A DNA stretch of 64,000 nucleotides from Triplophysa rosa (GCF_024868665.1 NC_079907.1:18867000-18930999), one strand, 5' to 3'; counted from the stretch's first letter, positions 9,244 through 20,174 are shown. Made by a program: numbers and translations. The notes: a model not told the origin generated them from the letters alone.

Positions 9244-10436
9244 TTATTTATTTTTATCCTTTCTCAGAAAGCGGGTTCGTCTTGGGCAAACAGATTTTGG
9301 ATGACCATCCCCGCAGTAACTACAAGCATGAATATATTTACAACTAAAGAATTTGCAAACATTTTCATTAAAATTATAACATAATGGAGTGGTGAATGGC
9401 ATCACCTTAGAATCACCAGGCTGGAGACTTGGACCAGGCTTAAGATGGAGAAACACAGTTTTGGGCACATATTGGAAGTGTGAGAATGAGAGCCACAAAT
9501 CGAGCAGGAAAGAGCGTGGTGACCAGTGAAATGTTTGCTGATAAGTGTCAAATCAACTATGGACCAGTCCAGTCTTTGATTAAATCGCTGAATGTACATG
9601 GCGGATTTAGTGGAGAAGGATTTATGATACTCATAGAAGAGAGTTCCACCATATGTCAGAGCTACAGTAGGTCATATATGATGGCCAAATACGTGTCTAA
9701 CTCTGCTCTATGAGCCGGATAAGTTTCGCATATGACATCTCTATATGCTCCAAAGGCTACGTTAAATTCAGCTAGAGTTAGTGTCTTTGAAAGTCGAGGG
9801 TCGCTGTCTTTAAGCGTAACTGACACATCACCGCAATCTACAACACGCCTATCATTTGATTCTGAGCCCAGTAATATTTTAATAAGGTTGACATTGTTAC
9901 CTGCTAAGATTTGGCTTCTTAACTGATGAGAGATTATAGCAGCCGGCGAAAAGAATGGAAAGCCGGTGGACACGAGAACTGCACTTCCCATTGTCCTCCG
10001 CGGGATGGCCGCTGGTGTGACGTCATCATCCTGCTCAGGAACCAAGGGCTGCGGCACCTTAGCTGATGTGGAGTGCGATGTCGACGGACCGTAGAAACAA
10101 GGATTTTCCGGATGGCGGATTCCAGAGCCTGAATTCTGGAGTTCATGGTGGAGAGAGAAGACTGAATGTTGGACAATGCTGACAACACTGGGTCGTTGCT
10201 TTGGACTGGAGCATGGCTTGTTCAGCTGAAATGGCGGGACCAGCTGTCCGTTTAGGTGTAACCTCGGCCGGAGTGGAAGTAGCTTTGAAGTTTTTTCTCT
10301 TTTGGGTGTTTTTCTTACTGGAGAAGGGAGGAGGGGGGAGTAGTTCTGTCGAAGACACGTCAATGTTCTCACACAGTAAAGTAAACGAATCCTCATGAGT
10401 GGCTCCCATCAGAGCCGGAAGATTGCTCCTGAACAA
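9244..10436 (-). pseudogene. Gag-like protein of the DIRS/Ngaro-like element
   Basis: Several shifted frames join into one degraded gag. The start is near 10436 with a lysine-rich stretch (KKNTQKRKNFKATSTP). The middle holds HQLRSQILAGNNVNLIKILL and SDPRLSKTLTLAEFNVAFGA. The C-terminal part holds two cysteine clusters, CSICGSHSHTSNMC (about 9525) and CYNFNENVCKFFSCKYIHAC with CSYCGDGHPKSVCP (about 9290-9380). Cys/His clusters of this spacing are usual for nucleic-acid binding by fish DIRS-order gag proteins. At least three frameshifts are needed, so it is not translatable as one protein. Confidence 0.65.
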
Positions 10437-10708
10437 GACCTCCTAAATCTTAGGCAGTGGCCAGTCATTAATACTGGGAAGACTGGAGGATTTACTTGCT
10501 AAACGAGAGCTCCGACGGACGGAAACATTGCTCTCGTCTTGGGTGGCTTCCTCTGCTTAGTTGGGATGCTGTTGCTGGGATTCTTGAATGGATTCGACGT
10601 CCCACGGATCTTCGTCATTTGCGGTGGAAAACATGATGATGAATCGGGTGAGTAAAGTAAAATATATGAGTATTTTCATTGTGAAGAGACATGCAGTGGA
10701 AGCTCGCC

Positions 10709-10728
10709 TTGAAAAGCAGCATGCAGTG
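10709..10728 (-). repeat. Candidate terminal split direct repeat (A1), truncated
   Basis: Identical over 20 bp to 6391-6410. The match stops exactly where the LTR beginning TGTGACGGG starts at 10729, as expected if the LTR element inserted inside A1. A degenerate copy of the same motif lies just inside, at 10683-10703. Confidence 0.6.
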
Positions 10729-11024
10729 TGTGACGGGCTGCATATCTGCTCTCGGTGTTGGTTTGTTTGTGTTTTAGGGGGCGGTGCTGCAGTTCATAAT
10801 GGAGATTGAGGACACCTGGGCCCGGCGTCTTCTCTCCTAACAAAAGGAATGTCGTCCTCTTCATTGGGAGCTCCCACCTTCCGCGCCTCATTTTGTTATG
10901 TTGTTGCTTCGCCGGTTTTTTGTCTTGGATTATTCTTTCTCTATAAAATAAATGTATTATATTTTTGGCTATAATTCCGCATCCTTTCTTTTATTTTGTC
11001 ACAACCCTGAGCCAGGCTGTGACA
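10729..11024 (+). mobile_element. 5' LTR (296 bp) of a gypsy-type element
   Basis: Borders are TGTGACGGGC and GGCTGTGACA. A TATA-like CTATAAAATAAATG lies near 10943. Two bases after the LTR comes a primer-binding site, and a gag region follows. No matching 3' LTR is seen, so the downstream part of the element has been lost or lies outside the window. Confidence 0.8.
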
Positions 11025-11026
11025 AA

Positions 11027-11040
11027 TGGGGGCTTGTCCA
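11027..11040 (+). promoter_or_regulatory. Primer-binding site, tRNA-Pro-like
   Basis: TGGGGGCTTGTCCA lies 2 bp after the LTR. It matches the known proline-tRNA site TGGGGGCTCGTCC at 12 of 13 positions. It would prime minus-strand DNA synthesis. Confidence 0.75.
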
Positions 11041-11533
11041 CCAGTTTACTTGCTAATTATAGTAGGATACCACGCTGTCTAGTGCGGAAGCAGGTCATTG
11101 AAAAAGTTTGCGCGGTGTTTGTTTTGGGGACGTTATTTTTTGACCGATGTGCATGTAAGTCTGGGTAAGTAAATACTTTAACAGTTCTTGATCAAATGGG
11201 TGCTTCCCTGACAGGCTTAAGTGGCATTACCCCTTTGGGTTTCGCCTGTTTGTTTGCATAGTGTTGCGATGAAAGTGGAGAGAGCAGTTGTCTCGGGGGC
11301 ACTACCGTGGATTTAGGGAAGTCACCAGATTCTGGTTGCTTTCCCTTGCCATCGGGCTTTGTGCATAATGGAACCACCATCAGTAACCGCATGAAGACTA
11401 GGGTTTGGTATAGATAGGCAGTTTGGATCGAGATAGTTACTGGGGCGCACCTTATTTGGTTAAGTTTTGTGTGGTAACCAAGGTAATGATTTATTGGTAT
11501 TTGTTTTGCTGAGATTTCATGCACGCGGTTAAA

Positions 11534-12203
11534 ATGTCGATCGCAGAGGAGTTTATATCGTCTCCGTCGGAGGAATTGTTATAACTTTGTACGAAAGAGC
11601 AGTTTCTTAAGATAGCTGAACATTATGACATTGAGGTCAATAGTAATATGCTTAAGGAATGCTTTGAGGCTATTTTGAGAAGTAATCTAATTGAAAAAGA
11701 AGTGTTAGTAGAAAAGTCGTAGGTTATTACCTTTAATCTCTTTGTCAACTTCTGGCTTAACGTTTGAACAGCAAAAGGAGTTGCTTATGATACAAATTGA
11801 GAATGAAAAGTTTAAAATGAAGGTCGAAATGGATAGGGATTTGGCGGTGGAGAGAATGTGTCAGGAGACTGCGCACGCCAGGATGGAATTTGAACGTGAA
11901 TTTGAATCAACCAAGGAAAGCGTTGCCGCGACAGGTTCAAAGGCAACTTCTTTGAGAGGGTCTAGTTTTGGTTTTGATGTGACAGGAAATCTGTGGCGTG
12001 TGCCTAAATTCTGCGAAAAGGATCCAGATTCATTCTTTGCATTATTTGAACAGATTGCTGATGCACGTAACTGGCCGAACGCAGTCCGTGCATTAATGCT
12101 TCAGACCGTATTCTCGGGTAAAGCCCAGGAAGCGTATTCATCTTTAACTTCGGAGCACAGTCAAGATTATATAAAAGTCAAGGTCGCTGCGTTAAAAACT
12201 TAG
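11534..12203 (+). pseudogene. Gag, N-terminal part, of the SCAN-like gypsy element
   Basis: From ATG 11534 the frame reads MSIAEEFISSPSEELL and then meets a TAA at about 11582. The same frame continues for about 45 codons with KEQFLKIAEHYDIEVNS and KECFEAILRSNL, typical of fish SCAN-gag starts. After another stop near 11719 a coiled-coil-like acidic segment follows (LLMIQIENEKFKMKVEMD), then the SCAN-like capsid region FGFDVTGNLWRVPKFCEKDP, FALFEQIADARNWP and LMLQTVFSGKAQEAY. It ends at a TAG at about 12201. Stops and frameshifts make it a pseudogene. Confidence 0.7.
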
Positions 12204-13252
12204 GAGCGTTTTTCCGGAATTTTATAGGCAGCAAATTAGATCTTGGAAGAAAGCTGAAAAGCAGACTTATCTTGAGTTTGCGCGTGATTTACAAATGCAT
12301 TTCTTACGTTGGTGTTCAGCTGCTGAAATAAATGACTTTGAGGGGATGTGCAACTTAATTGTACTGGAAACATTAAAAAATTTGGTTCCAAATCGTGTTG
12401 CAGTTTATATCAGTGAGCAAAAAGCGCAGACAGCAACTGAGGCTGCAGGGCTTGCAGATGATTATGTGTTAATGCATAAACATACTTTAAGTCAACACTG
12501 GTGTCAGTTAAGCAACAGTCCACCAGGTGGCAGTGTTACTAGTGAGGTTTTTACTTCTCAGGGTAAAAGTTCTCAGGCTAACTATAGTAGTAATGGCTCG
12601 CTTGGCTCTGATACATTTTGTCAGTACTGCTATAGACACGGTCATTGGAAGTCGGACTGTTACATGCTGAAGTCAAAGCTTAAACTTATACCTGATTCAT
12701 TGGTTAAAGGCACAGGTTTGGTAGTGCCAGCGGGTTCCTCTGATACCTCTGGTTTGCAAATGAAAAATCCTTCTCTCACGGCGTTAGATTCTGATCGGTC
12801 TTTTGTTAGACGGGGATTCATGTCTCTTGTAGGCAGTGATACAAAAGTGCCGGTAAGAATCTTGAGAGACACTGGAGCATTTTATTCCTGTATTCTGGCT
12901 GGAGTGTTGCCCTTTTCAAAGAAGTTTGACTTGGGTAGTTTAGTACCAGTTCGAGGAATGGGGCTGAATGTTTTGCATGTTCCACTGTATAAAGTAATGC
13001 TTGACTGTGATTTATTTCAGGGCGAAGCTGTGCTAGCTGTGCGTCCGGCGTTGCCGATTGAAGGAGTTTCAATCATTCTCAGTAACAAGTTAGCAGGTGA
13101 TCGGATGTGGTCAGATGCTTCTCCGTCTGTGGCGATGGACCCAGTGGCTTTGTCCGATCAGGGATTGAGTGTAAACAAGATTTTCCTGAAGTGTTTACTG
13201 CCTGTGTGCGCTATGTTGCGCATTAAAACCGATGTTGACCCTGTTTCACAGT
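12204..13252 (+). pseudogene. Gag C-terminus and aspartic protease of the same element
   Basis: Continues the capsid (QMHFLRWCSAAEINDFEGM), then has a CCHC zinc knuckle, CQYCYRHGHWKSDC, at about 12618-12660 with perfect C-x2-C-x4-H-x4-C spacing. About 75 residues later comes an aspartic-protease strand, VPVRILRDTGAFYSCI, with the catalytic D-T-G, then the second protease half (PVRGMGLNVLHVPLYKVML). The order gag-knuckle-protease is that of Ty3/gypsy elements. The gypsy sequence ends at about 13252, where a hAT-type end (CAAGGCCGGACTTACC) begins. No RT follows, so pol has been lost. Confidence 0.75.
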
Positions 13253-13700
13253 CAAGGCCGGACTTACCATTGGGCTTGACTGGGCTCCAGCCCAGGGGCC
13301 CCGCCCTTCAGGGGGCCCGCCTGCTCTCGTTCATTTGATTTGTTTAGTTATATGCCAGTCATTTTATTTTTCATTCAAACTTTGTTCATTGGCCTACCAA
13401 GGTTCAATAGCACTGCCTTATGTACGGAATGGTGTCTTTTAATTGGCTAAATGTTCCGTCAGTCATGTTGGCGTTTCCTGATTGGTTATTTGTTTATTGT
13501 ATCCATCACGTTTACCGCAGTTTAAACCTGTCTGCTCATTAAGATGCTTGTTCTAATGGCTGACAAGCGCAATCGCAGTGCCACGCTTAAAGAAAAGCAA
13601 AAACTGAGGGTCAAGAACACGAAAGAACAGCATTTAGGAAATAATGATTCTTTACACCCATGCAACACACCTTGATCTTTAGGCAGAGAATCCAGAGCAT
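13253..13700 (+). mobile_element. 5' end of a CAGGGCCGG-type hAT element with a start fragment
   Basis: Begins CAAGGCCGGACTTACCATTG, one base from the CAGGGCCGG terminus of Tip100-like hAT elements, followed by the GGGGCCCCGCCC...GGGGGCCCGC block. About 300 bp inside, an ATG (about 13558) opens a lysine/arginine-rich reading of about 40 codons (ADKRNRSATLKEKQKLRVKN) that stops at about 13678. It resembles the basic start of hAT proteins but is too short to be sure. The opposite terminus was not found. Confidence 0.4.
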
Positions 13701-14205
13701 ACCTGTCAACAGTCTCCCGTTTTTCACACCCATCTCCCGCCAGGCCGCCACCCTCCGGTTTTATTTCAGTTATTTCTCCTTTAAAACTTGCGGACCGACG
13801 GGAACCGTAACGTGTTCACGGGGTGGTACTGTGGCTTGAGTCTCTGCCCATTTGCCCTCACAGGCTGGCGCCCTTTGGTAGGCGAAATAGAATGGTAGCC
13901 GAAGTAGAGTAGAGAGGATTCACATCCACGCGAAAAATAATTTCTCTTAATACACCGCTATATTATTCCACTCTGCGTTTTCCATTTAACGCTCGCTCCT
14001 CACAGTCTGTGTCCGCTCACTGAAGACGACAGATCATTTCATCGACAGGAAGATGCAGTAGAATCTACTAGCTGTTGTTTTTAAACTTTCTTTGCTTTTA
14101 CAAAAAACGTGTTGTGTTCTGCAGACAACTCTGAATAAAAACAGGCAATCTAGAGTTTATTTACAATATTTCCCGTTCTGTGACCATAAGCGGTTCTTGT
14201 AAATA
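13701..14205. other. Repeat-like but unassigned DNA
   Basis: The segment at about 13698-13790 (ACCTGTCAACAGTCTCCCGT and nearby CTCCCGCC motifs) looks like another fish transposon end of unknown family. The rest, including CpG-containing 13790-14000, shows nothing assignable. Confidence 0.3.
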
Positions 14206-14210
14206 ATATG

Positions 14211-14547
14211 TGTGACGAGGGAGGCGTGACGAGAGCCGTGAGGCAGGGAGGCGGTGCCGGTGGCGTGAGTGATAGTGGGAATCAGCTGCGCGCACACCGG
14301 TCCCGCATGTCTCACGGAGGAGATCGGAAGCATAAAAGGACGAGCGACAGGAGTGTATGGCGAGAGAGGACCGGCCCCGGACATATGTTAAGTTTTGTTT
14401 ATGTTTGTGTGGCCGGCAGTCTACCGTGAGGTGGCTGCCGGCCTTTTTACTTCCGGATTATTGTTTGCTTATTTTGATTAAAGTTTATTGTGAATGTTTG
14501 CCGGTTCCCGCTTCCTTCCTTCCTTTTTTATTGAGCCTTTTGTTACA
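14211..14547 (+). mobile_element. Solo LTR (337 bp) with 5-bp target duplication
   Basis: Borders are TGTGACGAGG and CCTTTTGTTACA. The perfect 5-bp direct repeat ATATG flanks it at 14206-14210 and 14548-14552. A TATA-like CATAAAAGGACG lies at about 14330, and TTGATTAAAGTTTATTG near 14477 could carry the 3'-end signal. It carries no internal region, so it is the usual product of LTR-LTR recombination. The small frames in it are not genes. Confidence 0.9.
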
Positions 14548-14552
14548 ATATG

Positions 14553-15069
14553 CAAACACCGTTAAATCCATCCATGTAAATAAAAAATGAAAACATTCTG
14601 CTAACTAATAAACAAAGTTAAAACAAACGAGCTACGTGATGCGTGAAGGGACAAATTGCTCGTGCTTTTCAAACCACGTTTAGATGCAAGTTATTTCATT
14701 TCTGACGTTGAGATATCTGGCAAAATGTAAATGCTAAATTAAGATGATACCTTGCAGATATACCATTCATGGATTCATGGCCTGTGAGCTGCATTAAACA
14801 CTCTCTTAGATTTACATTTAAGAATTTGACATGAAAATGATGTTATGTTAGATATAAAGTAATTATAAGATTTAAAACGATTTATAACAGAGGGGTGCCC
14901 TATTTGCCCTGCACAACCTCACTTAACTAGACTTTACAAAACTATGGACCCATCTCATTATTATGAAACTATTTGAGCCATAGTAAGACATTTCATCTCA
15001 TTATATGAATACAATTTTAATGTGCATTTCAAACTCATAGATCTGTCATTTGCTTTACTGATGGAATTG
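14553..15069. other. Unannotated AT-rich DNA
   Basis: No ORF, RNA or repeat boundary is recognised. Confidence 0.4.
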
Positions 15070-15094
15070 CAATAGAATACTAATATATTTTTAA

Positions 15095-15310
15095 CACTTT
15101 ACAACGTTGCATTTGTTAACATTAGTTAAGCATTAGATTACATGTTTACAATTGTTAATATTTATTTTCAGTATTTACTAATATTTTTAAAAACATTGAA
15201 CATGCACAATGAACTAATATGAACTATTGTATTTGGCATTAACTAACAATAAACAAGATTAATAAATGCTGACAACTGTATTGTTCATTGTTGGTTTCAT
15301 TTTAATGCAA
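15095..15310. repeat. Interspersed repeat of the CACTTTACAA...GTTAACATTAGTTAA type
   Basis: Contains GCATTTGTTAACATTAGTTA, AATGAACTAATATGAACTA and TGTTCATTGTTGGTTTCATT, the ordered motifs of a common fish non-autonomous DNA repeat. The borders are unclear. Confidence 0.4.
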
Positions 15311-15457
15311 GTGTTCCCAAATTTTAGATCCGAGACGTATAATCTCTCAAGATCCTCTAGAAATACAGGGAAAAAACACACATTTGTTCCTTTTTAGTAG
15401 TTTTCTTATTATGAATCAATAAATATAATTTTAGAGGCGAAACAGATTCACAGAGCC

Positions 15458-16361
15458 ATGAGCCAGCAAGGGATCCTGCTAGGTTCACATGAAGCCCAAC
15501 TTCAGAGACTGACCGAAGCCATTTCCCAAATTGTGGAGACCCTGCAAAAACTCCGGGCACAGCTGCCCCAAATCGTGCCAGCCCAAGATCCTGCCCCTCT
15601 AGCCCCCCCCCCCAGTTCTTTATGAACCCAAGATCCCAGCACCTCAACGCTACGATGAGAGACCAAATGCGTGTAAAGGCTTCCTGACCCAGGTATCGCA
15701 CATCTTTGGGTTACAACCCTCCGCTTTTCCTTCTGATACTGCCAAGATTGCTTACATCATCTCCCTCCTGAGTGATCGGGCCTTGGATTGGGCCTCAACT
15801 TTGTAGAGACAGAAATCTCCCATTTGTTCAGACCTCAAGACATTCATAGACTCACTCGAACAGGTGTTTGAACATCCAGTCAGTGGGCGTGAGGCAGCAA
15901 GGAGACATCTTGATTTACGCCAGGGGCATCAACCCGTGGCTGACTATGCTATTTACTTTCGTACACTGGCCTCAGAGAGCAGGTGGGATTCAGAGGCTCT
16001 CCTCTCAACCTTCCACCACGGGCTGTCCGAGGAGCTTAAGGATGAACCGGCCAGTAGATCTTGGGGCAACGACTTGGAGGAGCTCATAACCTTGGCCATT
16101 CGGATTGACAGCTGAATTCGTGAGAGGAGCAGGGAATGCGCAACTTCGCAAGGTACACCTGTCATGTTTCCTCCAGATGTTCCTAAGAGCTATTCCTCCA
16201 CCAAACTAACGGAGGAGGAACCAATGCCACTGGGCAGGACTCACTTGTCTCTGAAAGAGAGAGAGAGACGTCTCAGAGAGGGCCGTTGCTTCTATTGTGG
16301 AGGATTGGGTCATACACGCTTATTGTGCCCAGAACTGGCGCTAAAAACCGAAGCTCGTTAG
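15458..16361 (+). pseudogene. Gag of the chromovirus-like element
   Basis: ATG 15458 opens MSQQGILLGSHEAQLQRLTE, an expected coiled-coil start. A run of C at about 15601-15611 shifts the frame, giving a stop at once. In the shifted frame the gag continues through PNACKGFLTQVSHIFGLQP and AYIISLLSDRALDWA, meets a TAG at about 15805, and goes on through DSLEQVFEHPVSGREAARR and LDLRQGHQPVADYAIYFRTL. After a TGA near 16114 it ends with the zinc knuckle [14 protein letters not shown] (C-x2-C-x4-H-x4-C, about 16290-16331) and a stop at 16359. These are Ty3/gypsy capsid and nucleocapsid features. Three disruptions make it non-functional. Confidence 0.85.
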
Positions 16362-19300
16362 GGATTGCGGGGTCCCTAGCGAGCGGAACTGCTCAGTTTA
16401 ACACTCCCCATTCCCGCTTACTCTTGATAGCTAGTCTGTCCTGGGGAGAGACTAAGAGAGACATGTTATTTTTAGAAGCCTTTGTGGACTCAGGGGCAGC
16501 TGAGAATTTTTTAGACTTAGAACTAGCCCAGAAGATGGGCATTCCATATGAGACTTGTACACCTCCTTGGAGAGTGGAGGCCCTGGACGGTAGACCCATA
16601 GGTCCAGGAATAATCAAGTTTAAGACTGTTCCTCTGCAATTGACTATTAATTCTGTGCACAGTGAGACAATTTCTTTTTTTTTGATTAACACTCCTATAG
16701 AACCTCTGATTTTAGGTTACCCCTGGCTACGACTGCACAACCCGCATTTCTCGTGGACTTCTGGCACGCTAGTGCAATGGAGTTCGGCCTGTGAGACCTC
16801 ATGTCTCTCCTCAGACGTCGGCCGGACTAACAGCGGAGGGCTCCTGGCAGTCGTCGAAGAGGTGAGTCCGCAGAACCACCTCACAGAGATGACACACATA
16901 CTGCCTGAAAATGCTGATCTAAAGGAAGTCTTTAGCAAGCAACGAGCAACCAACTTACTGCCCCACAGATCGTACGACTGTGCGATTGAACTCTTTCCTG
17001 GTACACTTCCCCCAAGAACACGCATATACTCTCTTTCTGCCCCAGAAACCAAGGCCATGAATGAATACATCCAGGAAGCCTTGAGGAACAATTTAATTCG
17101 TCCCTCTACCTCACCAGCCAGTGCTGGTTTCTTTTTTGTGACTAAGAAAAAGGGCAGTCTCAGACCATGCATTGACTATCGCTGCCTTAATAAGATCACT
17201 GTTAAGAATCGCTACCCTATCCCACTCATGTCATCTGCATTTCAGCTGCTTCAAAAGGCCAGAGTTTTTTCTAAACTAGATCTACGTAGTGCGTACAATC
17301 TGGTGCGTGTAAAGGAGGGGGATGAATGGAAGACGGCATTCAGTACCTCCAATGGTCACTGGGAATACCAGGTGATGCCTTTTGGGTTGGCTAATGCCCC
17401 AGCAGTATTTCAGACCCTCATTAATGATGTTTTGAGAGAATTATTGAATCATTTTGTGTTTGTCTATTTAGATGACATCTTAATCTTCTCAAATTCCCTA
17501 CATGAACACATTTTTCATGTCAGACAGGTCCTGCAGAGACTACTGGATAATCAACTCTTCATCAAACTTGAAAAATGTGAATTCCATGTGTCCCAAGTCT
17601 CTTTCTTAGGCTATGTGATTTCCCAAGACGGTATTCAGATGGAACCCAAAAAGGTATCTGCCGTTATGGACTGGCCCTTACCCAAAACCCTGAAACAGGT
17701 ACAGAGATTTCTTGGCTTTGCCAACTTTTATAGAAAGTTCATCCGAAATTTCAGTACTGTCGCATCACCCATTTGCACCCTCACTAAGGGATCACCCACT
17801 AGAATCCACTGGACGGAGGAAGCACTCAAGTGTTTCGACAAATTGAAGAGGTTGTTTTGTTCTGCTCCCATCTTGGTATACCCAGATACTGAAACGCCGT
17901 TTATCGTGGAAGTGGATGCATCTGAAATAGCAGTGGGGGCGGTGTTATCTCAGAGGTCAGTCTCAGATAACAAAGTTCATCCCTGTGCATTCTTTTCCAG
18001 AAGACTGTCGGTGGCGGAGAGGAACTATGATGTGGGCAACCTTGAACTCCTAGCAGTAAAGCTGGCTCTCGAGGAGTGGCGGCACTGGCTCGAGGGGGCT
18101 AAACACCCTTTTGTTGTTTGGACGGACCACAAAAACTTGGCTTATTTACAGCAAGCTAAACGCCTTAACCCTCGACAAGCCAGATGGTCTCTATTTTTTA
18201 CTCGTTTTAATTTTGTGATCTCTTACAGACCAGGTTCAAAGAACATTAAGGCAGATGCGCTGACACGACAGTATGATTCTTCCCAGAGGGACAGCTCCCC
18301 GGAATTTATAATTCCCAGAGAACAAATCCTAGCACCAGCCCGTCTTTCCATTGAGGACACAGTACGAGAGGCCTTACAGGGGGTAAGAGCCCCTGACGGG
18401 GTGCCGCCAGGATCCCAGTTTGTACCTAAACAAACAAGAGCTGAGGTCCTTCAATGGGGACATGCTTCTCTCCTCGCTGCACATTCAGGAACAGATAGGA
18501 CCCTAGACTTTATTCGCAGACGCTTCTGGTGGCCAGAGATATCCAAAGATGTCAGATCTTTCATTCAGGCCTGTTCAGTTTGTGCTAGACAGAAAGCTTC
18601 CAATCAGCTTCTGGCCGGTCTATTGCACCCATTACCCATCCCACGACGGCCCTGGTCCCACATATCCATGGACTTCATCACCGGTTTGCCGATGTCGGAG
18701 GGCAACACCGTGGTTCTGGTGGTGGTTGACCGCTTTTCTAAAGCCGCACATTTCATCCCGCTACCTAAACTTCCCTCTGCTAAAGAGACTGCCGACATAA
18801 TTCTCCAACAGGTAGTAAGGATTCATGGAATTCCCTCGGACATTGTCTCCGATCGCGGCCCCCAGTTTATGTCTTGTTATTGGAAAGCATTCTGGTCTCT
18901 GTTTGGTTCTTCTGTTAGTCTCTCCTCAGGCTTCCACCCCCAGTCTAATGGCCAGACAGAATGGGTTAACCAGGAACTAGAGAAATACCTTCGTTGCTTC
19001 GCTTCTCGTCAACCATCCTCCTGGAGCCGTTTCCTGATCTGGGCAGAACTGGCCCACAACACCTTACGCAGCTCATCCACCGGCGTATCCCCCTTCAAGT
19101 GCCAGTTTGGATTTGACCCACCATTATTCTTCATTCAGGAGAGAGATGTGGGAGTTCCCAGTGCCGAGAGGTTTGTGGAGAGGTGCAGAGCAACGTGGAG
19201 AAGGGCCCATATAGCCTTGAAGCATGCCGCTATCAACTATAAGAAATATGCTGACAAGAAAAGGAGAAGGGTTCCCCTCTACAGAGTTGGACAAAAGGTC

Positions 19301-19384
19301 TGGCTCTCGACTAAGGATCTACCATTGAGAATTGATTCTTTGTGGCCTTCAGTATCTGGTAGATTGGGAGGGATATGGTCCTGA
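16286..19384 (+). CDS. Pol polyprotein (protease, RT, RNase H, integrase)
   Basis: An open frame of 1032 residues. Protease: VDSGAAENF with D-S-G at residues 68-70. RT: finger and palm motifs ([35 protein letters not shown]) and catalytic YLDD at 394-397. RNase H: VEVDASE near 544 and TDHKNL near 613. Integrase: zinc-binding HASLLAAH and CSVC near 724-765, then the D,D-35-E residues in SMDFITGLP (near 795), VSDRGPQF (near 856) and NGQTEWVN (near 892). All key catalytic residues I can see are kept. The frame overlaps gag in another phase. The end is wrong: after LRIDSLW it runs out of frame into chromodomain sequence, so the stretch between integrase and chromodomain is missing. The start codon is arbitrary, because pol is normally made by frameshifting. 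Confidence 0.9.
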   Translation: MLLLWRIGSYTLIVPRTGAKNRSSLGIAGSLASGTAQFNTPHSRLLLIASLSWGETKRDMLFLEAFVDSGAAENFLDLELAQKMGIPYETCTPPWRVEALDGRPIGPGIIKFKTVPLQLTINSVHSETISFFLINTPIEPLILGYPWLRLHNPHFSWTSGTLVQWSSACETSCLSSDVGRTNSGGLLAVVEEVSPQNHLTEMTHILPENADLKEVFSKQRATNLLPHRSYDCAIELFPGTLPPRTRIYSLSAPETKAMNEYIQEALRNNLIRPSTSPASAGFFFVTKKKGSLRPCIDYRCLNKITVKNRYPIPLMSSAFQLLQKARVFSKLDLRSAYNLVRVKEGDEWKTAFSTSNGHWEYQVMPFGLANAPAVFQTLINDVLRELLNHFVFVYLDDILIFSNSLHEHIFHVRQVLQRLLDNQLFIKLEKCEFHVSQVSFLGYVISQDGIQMEPKKVSAVMDWPLPKTLKQVQRFLGFANFYRKFIRNFSTVASPICTLTKGSPTRIHWTEEALKCFDKLKRLFCSAPILVYPDTETPFIVEVDASEIAVGAVLSQRSVSDNKVHPCAFFSRRLSVAERNYDVGNLELLAVKLALEEWRHWLEGAKHPFVVWTDHKNLAYLQQAKRLNPRQARWSLFFTRFNFVISYRPGSKNIKADALTRQYDSSQRDSSPEFIIPREQILAPARLSIEDTVREALQGVRAPDGVPPGSQFVPKQTRAEVLQWGHASLLAAHSGTDRTLDFIRRRFWWPEISKDVRSFIQACSVCARQKASNQLLAGLLHPLPIPRRPWSHISMDFITGLPMSEGNTVVLVVVDRFSKAAHFIPLPKLPSAKETADIILQQVVRIHGIPSDIVSDRGPQFMSCYWKAFWSLFGSSVSLSSGFHPQSNGQTEWVNQELEKYLRCFASRQPSSWSRFLIWAELAHNTLRSSSTGVSPFKCQFGFDPPLFFIQERDVGVPSAERFVERCRATWRRAHIALKHAAINYKKYADKKRRRVPLYRVGQKVWLSTKDLPLRIDSLWPSVSGRLGGIWS

Positions 19385-19532
19385 GGAGCGTTCATGGGTG
19401 CCCACACGGCACATTCTCAACCCTGACTTGATCAAGACTTTCCATCATATCTACCCAGACCGCCCTGGGCCGCCAGGAGTCGGCCGTAGAGGAGGAGGTC
19501 CTGTCACAGTGACTCAAGCCCAGCAGAGGTAG
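19332..19532 (+). pseudogene. Chromodomain remnant at the pol C-terminus
   Basis: In the frame next to pol the sequence reads [20 protein letters not shown], the C-terminal half of the chromodomain typical of vertebrate chromoviruses, followed by a [11 protein letters not shown] tail. Its N-terminal half and the linker to the integrase are absent, so a deletion of probably several hundred bases joined residue ~1010 of pol to this point out of frame. The domain normally directs integration to marked chromatin. Confidence 0.8.
19488..19501 (+). promoter_or_regulatory. Polypurine tract before the 3' LTR
   Basis: The purine-rich stretch AGAGGAGGAGG and a few following bases lies directly upstream of the LTR start and would prime plus-strand DNA. 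Confidence 0.7.
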
Positions 19533-19995
19533 CCAGAGAGGACAGGAGCTCTCACAGCTCCTCTCTGATGACACTATCATCAATGGACATTGATATCACC
19601 TGTGTGTTTTATTGTGTGCCTATATTAAGACAACATTCGTTTGGCTCAATGCTCAGTCTTGATGTTTGCTGAAGTTATAGAAACTTGTGGCTTAGTGCTC
19701 TTATGGTTTGTGTTACATTTTTTTTGTCTATTTTGCATCTGGGATTTTGCCAAGGATACTTACCCGTTGGAAGGGATTATTGTGTATGCCTTTTTTCCCT
19801 TCGTTTTGGAATTGTCTTTGATGGACTTCCTGTGAACAACCCAGGATTTATGTACAGTAAAGACTATTCTTATTTTCACCTCAACTCAGTGTCTTGTGCG
19901 TTTCTGCAACGTGGGTTCACGTACCTCAGCTGACTCAGGGAGGAGATCCTCTGGTTTTTTACGACATGTCCCGGGTTCGTAACCCGGCCCTGACA
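19502..19995 (+). mobile_element. 3' LTR (494 bp)
   Basis: Starts TGTCACAGTGACTC after a polypurine tract and ends GGCCCTGACA. The small frames at 19641-19933 lie in the LTR and are not genes. It has no partner LTR in the window. Confidence 0.8.
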
Positions 19996-20174
19996 TTTAC
20001 TATTCTCTACATTGCTCGACTATAACACAGTGAATGGAGTGCACGGACTGCAAACTGGGACATGAGTCAGAAAGATTGCTAATATAAGCGACAGATCAAA
20101 TAGACGTGTGTAAATGTCTGTATGGATTTCACAAACCATAAAAACTATTAATTGTAATAATGAACAGACTAGAG

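Larger units (their letters stand above)
6243..10728 (-). mobile_element. Ngaro/DIRS-like tyrosine-recombinase retroelement, degenerate
   Basis: Reading on the minus strand, the element shows gag (about 10436-9244), RT (about 9202-7860, interrupted by a SINE), RNase H (about 7880-7440) and the N-terminal part of a tyrosine recombinase (to 7092). This gene order is that of DIRS-order retroelements. Short direct repeats lie in the order expected for split direct repeats: a 20-bp block at 10709-10728 recurs at 6391-6410, and a 63-bp block at 6700-6762 recurs at 6243-6305 (60 of 63 identical). Many frameshifts and stops show it is dead. The right edge is cut by the LTR at 10729. Confidence 0.75.
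15458..19995 (+). mobile_element. Ty3/gypsy chromovirus-like element, 5'-truncated, with 3' LTR
   Basis: Gag (from 15458), overlapping pol (16286-19384), a chromodomain remnant (to 19532) and a 3' LTR (19502-19995) lie in the usual order. No 5' LTR or primer site is present upstream: the sequence before the gag ATG is AT-rich and unlike the 3' LTR. Gag has a frameshift at a C-run and stops, and the end of pol carries a deletion, so the copy is inactive although most of pol is open. Confidence 0.9.
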
